A DNA stretch of 64,000 nucleotides from Streptomyces typhae (GTDB lineage: Bacteria; Actinomycetota; Actinomycetes; Streptomycetales; Streptomycetaceae): contig NZ_WPNZ01000029.1 in NCBI RefSeq assembly GCF_009755605.1, positions 1 to 64,000 on the forward strand. The letters are read 5' to 3'. Shown here in pieces: positions 48,883-58,111 of the stretch. Under the pieces are notes generated by a model. It saw nothing but the letters and a program-made list of their open reading frames with translations. It ran no database searches and was not told where the DNA came from. The position numbers were made by a program, and so were the translations under genes. The first letter of the stretch is position 1; every line of letters starts with the position of its first letter.

Positions 48883-50075
48883 CGCGGTGCATCCTCGTTG
48901 TCGGTGGCGCGCTTGGTCATGTCGGGCGCGGGGGAGGGGGCGGGGGCTGCCGGGGCCTGGGGAGCCGCGGCGTACGGGTTCGCCCCGGCGGGGGCGGGCG
49001 GCGCGGCGGGCGCGCCCTGCGGCATCGCGAAGGGTTGGCCGCCCTGCTGCGGCGACGGCGGGGCGTACCAGCCGGGCTGGCCCTGGCCGGGCACGGGCGG
49101 CTGCGGCTGCGGCACGGCGCCGGGCGGGAGCTGCTGCTGGAGGCCCGCGCGCTGGTCGACGGTCGAGCGGTAGTCGACGGCGCCCTGCGTCATGCGCATG
49201 TACGCCTCCTCCAGGGACGCCTGGTGCGGCGAGAGCTCCCACAGGCGGACGTCCGCGCCGTGCGCGAGGTCGCTGATGCGGGGCAGCGGCAGCCCCGTGA
49301 CGCGCAGCGCGCCGTCCTGCTCGGGCAGGACCTGGCCGCCCGCCTCGGTGAGCGCGGCGGTCAGCTTCTCGCGCTGCTGCGGCTCGGTCTCCGGGGTGCG
49401 GACCCGCGCGAAGTCGGCGGAGTTCGCCGAGATGAAGTCCTTGACGCTCATGTCCGCGAGGAGCTGGCCGCGGCCGATGACGATCAGGTGCTCGGCGGTG
49501 AGGGCCATCTCGCTCATCAGGTGCGAGGAGACGAAGACGGTGCGGCCCTCGGCGGCGAGCGACTTCATCAGGTTGCGCACCCAGAGGATGCCCTCGGGGT
49601 CGAGGCCGTTGACCGGCTCGTCGAAGAGCAGCACCTGCGGGTCGCCAAGCAGCGCGGCGGCGATGCCGAGGCGCTGGCCCATGCCGAGCGAGAAGCCCTT
49701 GGACCGCTTCTTCGCCACGTCCTGGAGGCCGACGACCCCGAGTACCTCGTCCACGCGCCGCGCCGGGATGCCGGAGAGCTGCGCCAGACACAGCAGGTGG
49801 TTGCGGGCGTGCCGGCCCCCGTGCACCGCCTTGGCGTCGAGCAGGGCGCCCACCTGGCGGGGTGCGTTCGGCAGCTTCCGGTACGGGTATCCGCCGATGG
49901 TCACCTGCCCCTGCGAGGGTGCGTCGAGCCCGAGGATCATGCGCATGGTCGTCGACTTGCCGGACCCGTTGGGGCCGAGGAAGCCGGTCACGGTGCCGGG
50001 CCGCACCTGGAAGGAAAGGTTGTACACGGCCGTCTTGGCGCCGTAGCGCTTCGTCAGGCCGACTGCCTCGATCAT
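48879..50075 (-). CDS. ABC exporter ATPase with Pro/Gln-rich tail (pair 1)
   Basis: 398 residues. ATPase domain about 1-235: Walker A GPNGSGKSTTMRM, signature FSLGMGQRLGIAAALLG (the usual SGGQ reads LGMGQ), Walker B VLLFDEPVNGLD, H-loop VSSHLMSEM. After a regulatory domain, the last 100 residues are Pro/Gln/Ala-rich (QQLPPGAVPQPQPPVPGQG). ATG 50075 is chosen; GTG 50084 is an alternative. The gene is a close paralogue of the ATPase at 50993. Confidence 0.92.
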   Translation of the reverse strand: MIEAVGLTKRYGAKTAVYNLSFQVRPGTVTGFLGPNGSGKSTTMRMILGLDAPSQGQVTIGGYPYRKLPNAPRQVGALLDAKAVHGGRHARNHLLCLAQLSGIPARRVDEVLGVVGLQDVAKKRSKGFSLGMGQRLGIAAALLGDPQVLLFDEPVNGLDPEGILWVRNLMKSLAAEGRTVFVSSHLMSEMALTAEHLIVIGRGQLLADMSVKDFISANSADFARVRTPETEPQQREKLTAALTEAGGQVLPEQDGALRVTGLPLPRISDLAHGADVRLWELSPHQASLEEAYMRMTQGAVDYRSTVDQRAGLQQQLPPGAVPQPQPPVPGQGQPGWYAPPSPQQGGQPFAMPQGAPAAPPAPAGANPYAAAPQAPAAPAPSPAPDMTKRATDNEDAPR

Positions 50076-50182
50076 TCTCCGCACCCATCGAATGGTTCAG
50101 GACGTCGGGGCACACGCCCCCGTAAGGGTTAGGAGGATATCCGTGAGCTGACGGTTCCGGCCAAGGCCAGGTAAAATCTCGA

Positions 50183-50204
50183 CGCCCGGCCAGAGGTCCG
50201 GGCG
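50183..50204 (-). terminator. Terminator after the pair-2 permease gene
   Basis: CGCCCGG (50183-50189) pairs with CCGGGCG (50198-50204). On the minus strand the stem is followed by TCGAGATTTTA, giving a short U-run, 16 bp after the permease stop. Confidence 0.7.
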
Positions 50205-50219
50205 CCCCGCTCCCCGAGC

Positions 50220-50990
50220 CTAGGCGTCCCGCTTCTTCAGGAGCGCGTAACCGCCGATCAGTGCCACGACCGTCCACGCGACCATGATCGCGAGACCGCC
50301 CCAGGGACCGTACGGGGTGTCGTCGTCGAAGGGTGACTTCACCTGCATGATCTTGCTGCCGGCCTGGTCGGGCAGGAAGCGGCCGATCTTCTTCGTCGCC
50401 TCGACGTTGCCGAGGATGCTGGAGATCAGGAAGAAGAACGGCATCAGGATGCCGAGGGACAGCATCGGGCTGCGCAGCATCGCGGCGACGCCCATCGAGA
50501 ACATCGCGATGAGCGCCATGTAGAGCGCGCCCCCGACGACCGCGCGCAGCACGCCGGGGTCGCCGATCTGCGCCTTGTACTCGCCGAGCACCGCCTGGCC
50601 GACGAAGAACGTGAGGAAGCTGGTGGCGAGGCCGACCAGGAACGCGAGCAGCGTGGCGACGGCGATCTTGCTGAAGAGGAACGTGGCACGCTGGGGCACG
50701 GCCGCGAGCGACGTGCGGATCATGCCGGTGCTGTACTCGTTCGCGACCACCAGGACACCGAAGACGATCATCGCAAGCTGTCCCAGGGACATCCCGGCGA
50801 AGCTGATGTACGTCGGATCGAAGGTGATCTTGTCCTCGCGGCTCAGGCTGTCGTAGTCGTTCTTGGACAGGATGCTGATCAGCAGGCCGAGGGCGACCGT
50901 GACGACGAGGGCGAGACCGAGCGTCCACACCGTGGAGGAGACCGAGCGGATCTTTGTCCACTCCGACTTCAGGACCTGTGTCGCGGCCAT
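50220..50990 (-). CDS. ABC-2 exporter permease (pair 2)
   Basis: 256 residues, six helices. It begins MAATQVLKSEWTKIRSVSS and lacks the Pro/Gln extension of its pair-1 paralogue. ANEYSTGMIRTSLAAVPQRA matches the paralogue's SSEYGTGMIRTTFTASPQRH, so the two are diverged copies. It starts 2 bp after the ATPase stop, so it is translationally coupled. Confidence 0.92.
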   Translation of the reverse strand: MAATQVLKSEWTKIRSVSSTVWTLGLALVVTVALGLLISILSKNDYDSLSREDKITFDPTYISFAGMSLGQLAMIVFGVLVVANEYSTGMIRTSLAAVPQRATFLFSKIAVATLLAFLVGLATSFLTFFVGQAVLGEYKAQIGDPGVLRAVVGGALYMALIAMFSMGVAAMLRSPMLSLGILMPFFFLISSILGNVEATKKIGRFLPDQAGSKIMQVKSPFDDDTPYGPWGGLAIMVAWTVVALIGGYALLKKRDA

Positions 50991-50992
50991 GG

Positions 50993-52036
50993 CTACTTCC
51001 CCTTCCGCGGCTGCTGCCAGCCCGCGCCCCAGGCCTGGCCCGGCGGCTGCCCGGGGGCCTGCCCCGGGGGCGGCCCCCCGACGGGTGCCTGTCCGGGGGC
51101 CGCGGTGCCGGGCCCCTGGTGGTCGGCGTGGTCGGCGTGGGCGTGGTACTCCACGGACTCGGCCGTGAGCTGCATGAAGGCCTCCTCCAACGACGCCTGC
51201 TGCGGGCTGAGTTCGTGCAGCACGAGCTGGTGCTGCGCGGCCAGCTCACCGAGCTGCTCCGCGGTCGCGCCGTCGACTTCGAGGGTGCCGCCGCCCGCCT
51301 CGACCGCGGTGACGCCCGCCCGGTGCAGCACGTCCAGGAGCCGTTCGCGCTGCGGGGAGCGCAGCCGCACGTAGGAGCGGGAGTTCTGCCGGATGAAGTC
51401 CGACATCGACAGATCGGCGAGCAGCCGGCCCTGGCCGATGACGACGAGGTGGTCCGCGGTCAGCGCCATCTCGCTCATCAGGTGCGAGGAGACGAAGACC
51501 GTACGGCCCTGGTGGGCGAGGGACTTCATCAGGTTCCTGATCCAGTGGATGCCCTCGGGGTCGAGGCCGTTCACCGGCTCGTCGAACATCAGGATCTCGG
51601 GGTCGCCGAGCAGCGCGCCCGCGATGCCGAGGCGCTGCCCCATGCCGAGGGAGAAGCCCTTGGCCTTCTTCCTGGCGACGGCGGTGAGGCCCACGGTGTC
51701 CAGGACCTCGTGCACGCGCGTGCGCGCGATGCCGTTGGACTGGGCGAGACACAGCAGGTGGTTGAAGGCGCTGCGGCCGCCGTGCATGGCCTTGGCGTCC
51801 AGGAGCGCGCCGATGTACTTCAGCGGATCCTTGAGCTGGGCGTAGTGCTTGCCGTCGATGCGCACATCGCCCGCGGTCGGATTGTCGAGCCCCAGCATCA
51901 TCCGCATCGTCGTCGACTTGCCCGCGCCGTTCGGCCCGAGGAAGCCCGTGACGATGCCCGGACGCACGGCGAAGGTCAGATCGTTCACGGCGACCTTCTC
52001 GCCGTACCGCTTGGTCAGCCCGTCGAGCTCGATCAT
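50993..52036 (-). CDS. ABC exporter ATPase with Pro/Gly/Gln-rich tail (pair 2)
   Basis: 347 residues. Walker A GPNGAGKSTTMRM, signature FSLGMGQRLGIAGALLG, Walker B ILMFDEPVNGLD, H-loop VSSHLMSEM. By eye roughly two thirds of the first 220 positions match the pair-1 ATPase. The last 45 residues are Pro/Gly/Gln-rich with a preceding His/Asp/Ala stretch. ATG 52036 is used; it overlaps the stop of a seven-codon frame that starts at 52056. GTG 52042 is an alternative start. Confidence 0.93.
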   Translation of the reverse strand: MIELDGLTKRYGEKVAVNDLTFAVRPGIVTGFLGPNGAGKSTTMRMMLGLDNPTAGDVRIDGKHYAQLKDPLKYIGALLDAKAMHGGRSAFNHLLCLAQSNGIARTRVHEVLDTVGLTAVARKKAKGFSLGMGQRLGIAGALLGDPEILMFDEPVNGLDPEGIHWIRNLMKSLAHQGRTVFVSSHLMSEMALTADHLVVIGQGRLLADLSMSDFIRQNSRSYVRLRSPQRERLLDVLHRAGVTAVEAGGGTLEVDGATAEQLGELAAQHQLVLHELSPQQASLEEAFMQLTAESVEYHAHADHADHQGPGTAAPGQAPVGGPPPGQAPGQPPGQAWGAGWQQPRKGK

Positions 52037-52056
52037 GCGCACCCGCTCTCGATCAT
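52033..52056 (-). CDS. Possible seven-codon leader frame before the pair-2 ATPase
   Basis: ATG 52056 opens MIESGCA and stops at TGA overlapping the ATPase ATG (ATGA). The 14-bp CTCGATCATGCGCA is duplicated at 52028-52041 and 52049-52062, which created the second ATG. A TAGCGT box ends seven bases before it, so the transcript could begin at this codon. It may be only a duplication by-product. Confidence 0.25.
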   Translation of the reverse strand: MIESGCA

Positions 52057-52078
52057 GCGCAACACGCTAGGACGGGAC

Positions 52079-52113
52079 GGAGCCCCCTGCCACTTGGCGT
52101 GGCAGGGGGCTCC
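52079..52113. terminator. Hairpin between filP and the ABC operon
   Basis: GGAGCCCCCTGCCA (52079-52092) pairs perfectly with TGGCAGGGGGCTCC (52100-52113), loop 7 nt, 33 bp after the filP stop in the direction of transcription. Confidence 0.9.
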
Positions 52114-52145
52114 GTCGCGTTCACCCCGTACTTGTGTGCGCCGCC

Positions 52146-53081
52146 TCAGCGGCTCTGCTGTGCCGGAACCCCCCGCGAGATCGGCTCGTCCTCCGCAGGC
52201 GTGCCCGCGGCGGCGACGGCCGCACCGGTGAGCGTCGCGAGCATCTCGCGGACGTTGGTCAGCTGAGCGTTGATCGAGTCGCGGCGGTTGGTCAGGGCCG
52301 CCAGCTCGCGCTCGGACTCGCTGCGGATGCGGTCCGCCTTGGCGTTGGCGTCGGCCACGATGTCCTCGGCCTGGCGCTGCGCCGTCTCGACGGTCTGACG
52401 GGCACGGCGCTCGGCGTCCGTGCGCAGCTTCTCCGCCTCGAGGCGGAGCTGCTCCGCGCGGTGCTCGATCTCCGCGAGCCGCTTCTCGGCCTTGGCCTGA
52501 CGGGACGCCAGGTCGCGCTCGGACTGCTCACGGCGCTTGGCGAGGTTCGTCTCGAAGTCCGCGGCGGCCTGAGCGGCCTTGGCGCGGGTCTCCTCGAAGA
52601 GGGCGTCCGCCTCCTCCCGCTTGGACTGAGCGTCCTTCTGCGCCTCGGCACGCAGCGCGTTCGCCTCGCCCTTGGCCTTCTCGACGATACGGACGCCCTC
52701 GTCCTCGGCCTTGGACTTGCGCTCGGCCGCGAACGACTCGGCGTCGTTGCGCACCTGCTGGGCCGCGGACTCGGCCAGCTCACGATGCTGCTCGGCCGCG
52801 CGCCTGGCCTCTTCGCGCAGGTCCTTCGCCTCTTCCTCGGCGAGGCGGAGGATCTTCTCGACGCGAGCACCGAGACCGGCGTACGACGGCTCGGCGTCGG
52901 CGACCTGAGCCTGGGCGTTCTGCGTTTCGAGGTGGAGTTCCTCGATGCGCTTTTCCAGAGCAGTGATACGGGTGAGAGCGGAGTCTCGGTCGGAGACGAG
53001 CTTGGAGATACGTTCGTCCACCTGAGCGCGGTCGTACCCACGCCGCACAAGCTCGAAGCCGTAGGGGGAAGTGTCGCTCAT
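52146..53081 (-). CDS. filP: FilP, intermediate-filament-like coiled-coil protein
   Basis: 311 residues. The N-terminus has the DivIVA-like segment ELVRRGYDRAQVDERI, and residues about 30-285 are a continuous Ala/Glu/Arg/Gln coiled coil with one short break near SYAGLG. In Streptomyces FilP assembles into cytoskeletal networks behind the hyphal tip, interacts with DivIVA and gives mechanical strength. Length agrees with the known protein as I remember it. ATG 53081 follows AGGAA. It lies just downstream of scy in the same direction, with a 183-bp gap that may hold its own promoter (TAGGAT near 53126). Confidence 0.93.
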   Translation of the reverse strand: MSDTSPYGFELVRRGYDRAQVDERISKLVSDRDSALTRITALEKRIEELHLETQNAQAQVADAEPSYAGLGARVEKILRLAEEEAKDLREEARRAAEQHRELAESAAQQVRNDAESFAAERKSKAEDEGVRIVEKAKGEANALRAEAQKDAQSKREEADALFEETRAKAAQAAADFETNLAKRREQSERDLASRQAKAEKRLAEIEHRAEQLRLEAEKLRTDAERRARQTVETAQRQAEDIVADANAKADRIRSESERELAALTNRRDSINAQLTNVREMLATLTGAAVAAAGTPAEDEPISRGVPAQQSR

Positions 53082-53264
53082 GGGGTTCCTGTCGAATGAG
53101 ACCGGGTGAGGTGATAGAGGGAATCCTAGGGGGCGTTGCGGCGTGTCATCGAGCGTATGCCCGTTTGATCTGGAGAATGACACCCCTTTTGAGTGGCTGT
53201 CCGGCAGACTGCTTGCCAGCGACAGGGTCGAAGGTCCTCGGCGAGCACGGAAGAAGCCCCGTGG

Positions 53265-56200
53265 CTAGCTTTCTGACGGTTTGCCACCCGAACGGGTCGA
53301 ACCGGCTGCGGCCCCCGCCTTGACGCCACCATCCTTGCCCCCGGTCTGCGGGGCCTCAAAGGATTCCAACGCCTCCAGCACGTCCTGGACACGGGAAATT
53401 TCCGTATTGATGTCCGCGCGGCGCCGCACCAACACCTCCAGTTCACGCTTGCCCTCGTCGACCATGCGTTCGGCCTCGGCCTTCGCCTCGCTGTGGATCC
53501 GCTCGGCCTCACGCACCAGCTCGGCCTTCTTCGTCGCGGCCTCCTTGAGCAGGCCCTCGGCTTTCTTCACGGCGGAAATACGCACCGAACTGGCCTCCGA
53601 ATCGGCCTTCGCGCGCACCTCCTCGGCCTTCGCCTTCGCCTCGGCCAGCTGCTCCTCGGCGGCCTTGACCAGCGCGTCGCAGCGCTCGCCCGCCGTCTTC
53701 ATGGCCTCCGACGACTCGCGCCGGGCCCGCTCGTGCAACTCCTCGATCTCGGCCGTGACACGGTCGCGCTGCTCCTCGGACCGCTCCCTTATCGCGGTGG
53801 CGTCCCTGCGGGCGCCGACGAGCAGCTCGTCCGCGTCCGTACGCGCCTTCTCCACCAGCGAGTTGCCCTCGACGGTGCCCTCCGCGACCAGGCGCTCGGC
53901 CTCCTTGCGGGCCGCGCCGACCATCGTGTCGGCCTGCGCCTCCGCGTCCGTCGCCGCCTTGAGCGCCTTCTCCTGGGCGTCCGCGGTCAGCTTCTCCGCC
54001 TCGGCGACCGCCTCCGTGATGAGCGTGTCGACCTGCTCCGCGGCCTCGCTGCGGCGCTTGTTGGCCTCCTTGCGGGCCTCGTCCAGGGTGCGCTCGGCCT
54101 CCTCGCGCGCCTGCGCCCTGGTCCGCTCGGCCTCGGCGGCGGCCTCCTCCTTGACGCGTGCGGACTCCGTACGGATGCGCTCGGCGTGCTGCTGTGCCGA
54201 GCCGACGTTCTCCGCCGCCTCCGCGCGCAGCCGCTCGGCGTCGCCCGTCGCGTCCGAGATCAGCTTCTCGGCCCGTGCGACGGACTCGGCGCGCACCCGC
54301 TCCGCCTCCGTGGCCGTGTCGGCCTTGAGCCGGTCGGTCTCCGCGATCGTCTCCGCGCGCAGCCGCTCGCTCTCCGTCGCGGCCTCGGAGCGCAGCCGTT
54401 CGCTCTCCGTCGCTGCTTCGGTGCGCACCCGCTCGGCCTCCGCGGCCGTCTCCGTACGCAGCAGCTCCGCGGCCTGGAGGGCCTCGGTGCGGACCCGCTC
54501 GGCCTCGGTGGCCGTCTCGGTGGTGAGCCGCTCGGCCTCGCTGGTGGCCTCTCCGATGAGGGTGTCGGCCTGGGCGGCGGCGTCGTTGCGGATGCGGTTG
54601 GCGTCCTCGCGGGCGTCGGCCCGGGTGCGCGCCGCGTCCTGCTCGGCCGTCGCGATGGTGTCCGAGGCCTCCGTGCGCACCCGCTGGGCGTGCTCGGAGG
54701 CGTCCGAACGCATCCGCTCCGCCTCGGCGATGGCGTCCGCGACCGTGCGCTCGGCGAGGGCCTTGGCGGCCTCCGACTCCCGCGCGGCCTCGCCGCGGGT
54801 GCGGCTCGCGTCCTCGCTCGCCCGCTCCCGCTCGGCGTAGGCGTCGGCGCGGACACGGTCCGCCTCCTCCTGCGCCTCGGTGCGGGTGCGCTCGGCGGCG
54901 TGCTCGGCCGCCGACCGCAGACCCGCGATCTCCTCCTGCGCCTGCTCCTGCAGACCGGCCACCGAGTCCCGTACGGACTGGGCCTTCTGCTCGGCCGTCG
55001 AGACCAGCTCGCCGGCCCGCGCCTCGGCCTCCTCGACCAGGCGGACCGCCTCGGCCTGCGCCTCCTCCACGCGCTTGCGCGCGGAGGCGAGCAGTTCCTC
55101 GCTCTGCTCGCGGGCCCGCTCGCGCTCCTGGTCGGCCTCCGCGCGCGCCGAGCCGAGGGTCTCCTCCGCCTCGCGGCGGCGGCGCGCCGCCTCCTCCTGC
55201 GCGGCCGTGAGGGCCTCCGCGGCCTCGGCGGCGACCCGCTCGGCGGCCGCGGCGGCCTCCGCGCGCACCCGGTCCGCGCTCTCCTGCGCCTCCGTCTTCA
55301 GGCGCTCCGCCTCGGCGGCCGCCTCCGACCGCAGCCGCACCGCGACGTTCTCGCCCTCGGCGCGCGCCTGCGAGGCGTCCGCAGCGGCCTCCGTGCGCAG
55401 CCGCTCGGCCTCCGTCTCCGCCTGCGCCTGGAGCGCCCGGATCCGCTCGGCGGCCTCCGTGCGCAGCCGGTCCGTCTCCTCGCCGGTCTCGCGGCGGATC
55501 CGCTCGGCCTCCGCGCGGGCGTCGGTCAGCGCCTGCTCGGCGGCGGCGAGGCGCTCCTCGGCCTCCGTCTGCAGCCGGGCCAGCTCGGTGTCCGCGTCGG
55601 CCTTGCGGGACGCGACGGCGCGCTCGGTCTCCTCGCGCAGCTCCCTGGCGGCGGTCTCGGCCTCGGACTTGACCGTCTCGGCCTGCTCGGCGGCCTCCGT
55701 GCGGTGCCGCTCGGCCTCCGCGCGGGTGCGCTCCAGGGTGTCCTCGGCCTGCTTGCGCAGGGACGTGGCCCGCTCGATCGCCTCCGTGCGGACGCGCTCC
55801 GCCTCCGTGGCCGCGGCCTGCCGTGCCTCCTCCGCGTCGGCCTTCGCCTTGCCGAGCAGTTCCTCGGCGGAACGGGCCGCCTCCTCGATCTGCTGGACGG
55901 CCTCGCGCCGCGCCTCGCCGCGGATCCGCTCGCCCTCGTCGACCGCCTCGGCACGCAGCTGCTCGGCCTCGCCGCGCAGTCGGCGCGCCTCCTCCTGGAG
56001 CTCGACCGTCTTGGCGCGGTACTCCTTGGTGTCGTCCTTCGCCGCGCCCTTGAGCTGCTCGGCGATGTCGTGCGCCTCGCTGCGCAGCCGGTCCGCCTCG
56101 GCCTCGGCCTCCGCGCGGACCCGCTCGGCCTCCTCGGCGGCGGCGCGCGTGGTGGCCTTCGCCTCCTCGGAGGCCTTGTCCAGGACCTCCTCGGCGGTCC

Positions 56201-57344
56201 GCGCGGCCTTCGCGATCTGGGAGGCGCTCTCCTCCGCGGTGATCGAACGGGCCTTCTCGGCGGCCTCCGCGATCAGCTTCTCGGCCTCGGCGCGGGCGTC
56301 CTGGACCTTCTGCTCGGCCTCCGCCTTCGCGGCCTCGGACTCCTTGGTGGCCTCGCCGACGAGACGGGCGACCTGCTCCTTGGCCGTACGGGTGCGCTGC
56401 TCGCCCGCGGCCTCCGCGGACGCGAGCTGCTTGGCCGCGGCCTCCTTGGCCTGGGCGACGACCTTGTCGGCCTCGGCGCGCGCCTCGCGCAGCGCCGTCT
56501 CGGCCTCCGCCATGCGCTGCTCGGCGCCGCGGGTCAGCTCCGAGGCCTGGCGGCGGGCCTGCTCGGACTCCGTCGCGGTGGACGAGCGCAGCGCCTCGGC
56601 GTGCTCAGTGGCCTCCTGTGCCTGGGTGGAGGCGGCGTTCAGAAGGCGCTCGGCGTCCGTGCGGGCCCGGCGCAGCAGCGCCTCGGCCTCCGCGCGTGCG
56701 CTCTCGGCGTCGGCGGTGAGCCGGTGCCGGGCCTGCTCGGCGACGCGCTCGGCCTCGGCGCGGGCGGCGGCGAGGGCCTGGTCGGCCTCGGCGCGGGACT
56801 CCTCCATCAGACGCCGGGCCTGCTGCTCCGTACGGGCCCGCAGCTGCTCGGCCCACGCCACGTTCTCGTTGACGTGGGACTCGACGGTCTGGCGGCGCTC
56901 GTTCAGCTCCTGGTCGAGCTGCTGGCGCCGGGACACGGCCTCCGCGTGCAGCTCGGACTGAAGGCGGGCCTGCTGCTCGGCGTGCTCCTGGAGGATGCGC
57001 TGGGTCTGGGCGCGGGCGTCGCGCAGCTCGCGCTCGGCGTCGGCGCGCAGCTGCTCCGCCTGGATCTGCGCGTTCCGCAGCAGCTGCTCGGCCTGATAGC
57101 CGAGGTCGCCGTTGTCGTAGGCAGGCCGGGACGCGAGGTTGCGGCGCGCCTCGTGCAGCTTGGCGCGCAACACCTCGACCTGGTAGCCGAGGTCCTCGGC
57201 GTGCTGGACGGCCTTCTCCCGCTCGGTCTTCAGCCGGTCCATCTCGGCTTCGAACCGCGTGAGATGGTCGGCCTCAGCCGGTCGTCGGCTGTCCTGGCTC
57301 TCATAGCCCCGCACTGCGCGGTCCCATCCGTCCCCTGGTCGCAT
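53265..57344 (-). CDS. scy: Scy, polarisome coiled-coil scaffold
   Basis: 1359 residues, almost entirely a long coiled coil from about 30 to 1320 with Ala/Glu/Arg repeats (AEAERVRTEA-type units) that follow a long-period pattern. The N-terminus (GYESQDSRRPAEADHLTRFE, then EMDRLKTEREKAV) resembles the start of FilP and DivIVA-type proteins. Scy organises the hyphal tip growth centre with DivIVA and FilP, and also influences ParA. ATG 57344 opens the conserved-looking MRPGDGWDRAVRGYE. The tandem similarity makes this stretch prone to in-frame length change. Confidence 0.93.
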   Translation of the reverse strand: MRPGDGWDRAVRGYESQDSRRPAEADHLTRFEAEMDRLKTEREKAVQHAEDLGYQVEVLRAKLHEARRNLASRPAYDNGDLGYQAEQLLRNAQIQAEQLRADAERELRDARAQTQRILQEHAEQQARLQSELHAEAVSRRQQLDQELNERRQTVESHVNENVAWAEQLRARTEQQARRLMEESRAEADQALAAARAEAERVAEQARHRLTADAESARAEAEALLRRARTDAERLLNAASTQAQEATEHAEALRSSTATESEQARRQASELTRGAEQRMAEAETALREARAEADKVVAQAKEAAAKQLASAEAAGEQRTRTAKEQVARLVGEATKESEAAKAEAEQKVQDARAEAEKLIAEAAEKARSITAEESASQIAKAARTAEEVLDKASEEAKATTRAAAEEAERVRAEAEAEADRLRSEAHDIAEQLKGAAKDDTKEYRAKTVELQEEARRLRGEAEQLRAEAVDEGERIRGEARREAVQQIEEAARSAEELLGKAKADAEEARQAAATEAERVRTEAIERATSLRKQAEDTLERTRAEAERHRTEAAEQAETVKSEAETAARELREETERAVASRKADADTELARLQTEAEERLAAAEQALTDARAEAERIRRETGEETDRLRTEAAERIRALQAQAETEAERLRTEAAADASQARAEGENVAVRLRSEAAAEAERLKTEAQESADRVRAEAAAAAERVAAEAAEALTAAQEEAARRRREAEETLGSARAEADQERERAREQSEELLASARKRVEEAQAEAVRLVEEAEARAGELVSTAEQKAQSVRDSVAGLQEQAQEEIAGLRSAAEHAAERTRTEAQEEADRVRADAYAERERASEDASRTRGEAARESEAAKALAERTVADAIAEAERMRSDASEHAQRVRTEASDTIATAEQDAARTRADAREDANRIRNDAAAQADTLIGEATSEAERLTTETATEAERVRTEALQAAELLRTETAAEAERVRTEAATESERLRSEAATESERLRAETIAETDRLKADTATEAERVRAESVARAEKLISDATGDAERLRAEAAENVGSAQQHAERIRTESARVKEEAAAEAERTRAQAREEAERTLDEARKEANKRRSEAAEQVDTLITEAVAEAEKLTADAQEKALKAATDAEAQADTMVGAARKEAERLVAEGTVEGNSLVEKARTDADELLVGARRDATAIRERSEEQRDRVTAEIEELHERARRESSEAMKTAGERCDALVKAAEEQLAEAKAKAEEVRAKADSEASSVRISAVKKAEGLLKEAATKKAELVREAERIHSEAKAEAERMVDEGKRELEVLVRRRADINTEISRVQDVLEALESFEAPQTGGKDGGVKAGAAAGSTRSGGKPSES

Positions 57345-57523
57345 GACTTTGACGTACGAGCCCCGTCCATCCGCCGAACGGGGCCCCCGGGGAATGGTGT
57401 CAGATCAACAGCGGAGCTCGGGCGTCTGCCCCGATGCTCGTCCCCCGAAACCCGGACCCCGGCAAGCGACCGCCCGACGTACGGACGGCCGCCCCCAACC
57501 CTACCGGCCCGGATATGTGGGGG

Positions 57524-57964
57524 TCAGTGCTCCGTCTCTTCGGCGGGTGCGGAAGTCACGAGTTCGGTGAGGACTCCGTGGCAGTCCTTGGGGTGCAGGA
57601 AGGTGATCCGCGAGCCCATGGAGCCGGTCCGGGGCTGGTCGTAGAGGACCCGCACGCCCTTGTCCCGCACGGCCGCGGCGTCCGCGTCGACGTCGGCGGT
57701 GCCGAACGCGATGTGATGCACGCCCTCGCCGTTCTTGGCCAGCCATTTGCCGACCGCGGAGTCCTCCCGGGTCGGTTCGAGGAGCTGGAGGTAGGAGGCG
57801 CCGCCGTCGGACGTCTCATTGATCTTCAGCATGGCCTCGCGGACGCCCTGCTCCTCGTTGACCTCGGTGTGGAACACCTCGAAGCCGTACGTAGCACGAT
57901 AGAACTCGACGGTCTCGTCGAGGTTCCGACAGGCGATTCCGATGTGATCGATGCGCGTCAGCAT
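57524..57964 (-). CDS. mce: Methylmalonyl-CoA epimerase
   Basis: 146 residues, vicinal oxygen chelate fold. It interconverts (2R)- and (2S)-methylmalonyl-CoA. Metal ligands are in MLTRIDHIGIAC (His), GEGVHHIAFG (His) and the C-terminal Glu of ATESVLTELV-like sequence, here read as HGVLTELV. It connects propionyl-CoA carboxylase and methylmalonyl-CoA mutase, a supply route for polyketide extender units. It is divergent from the thiolase and near meaB. Confidence 0.93.
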   Translation of the reverse strand: MLTRIDHIGIACRNLDETVEFYRATYGFEVFHTEVNEEQGVREAMLKINETSDGGASYLQLLEPTREDSAVGKWLAKNGEGVHHIAFGTADVDADAAAVRDKGVRVLYDQPRTGSMGSRITFLHPKDCHGVLTELVTSAPAEETEH

Positions 57965-58111
57965 GGGTCAAGTGCAGCGCTCCCCACCGTGATTACGCAA
58001 CGTGCGCGCGATCACACCGGCTGCCCGGTGACGCGCGCCGTACCGCTCAGTACATTCGAGTAAACCCTCGTTCACTCTCCTCAGCTCGCCAGCTGGAAGG
58101 GGCCGTGCCAC

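Noticed and set aside
53493..57644. Long plus-strand frame opposite scy
   Set aside because: It is antisense to a highly repetitive coiled-coil gene, so the frame stays open by composition.
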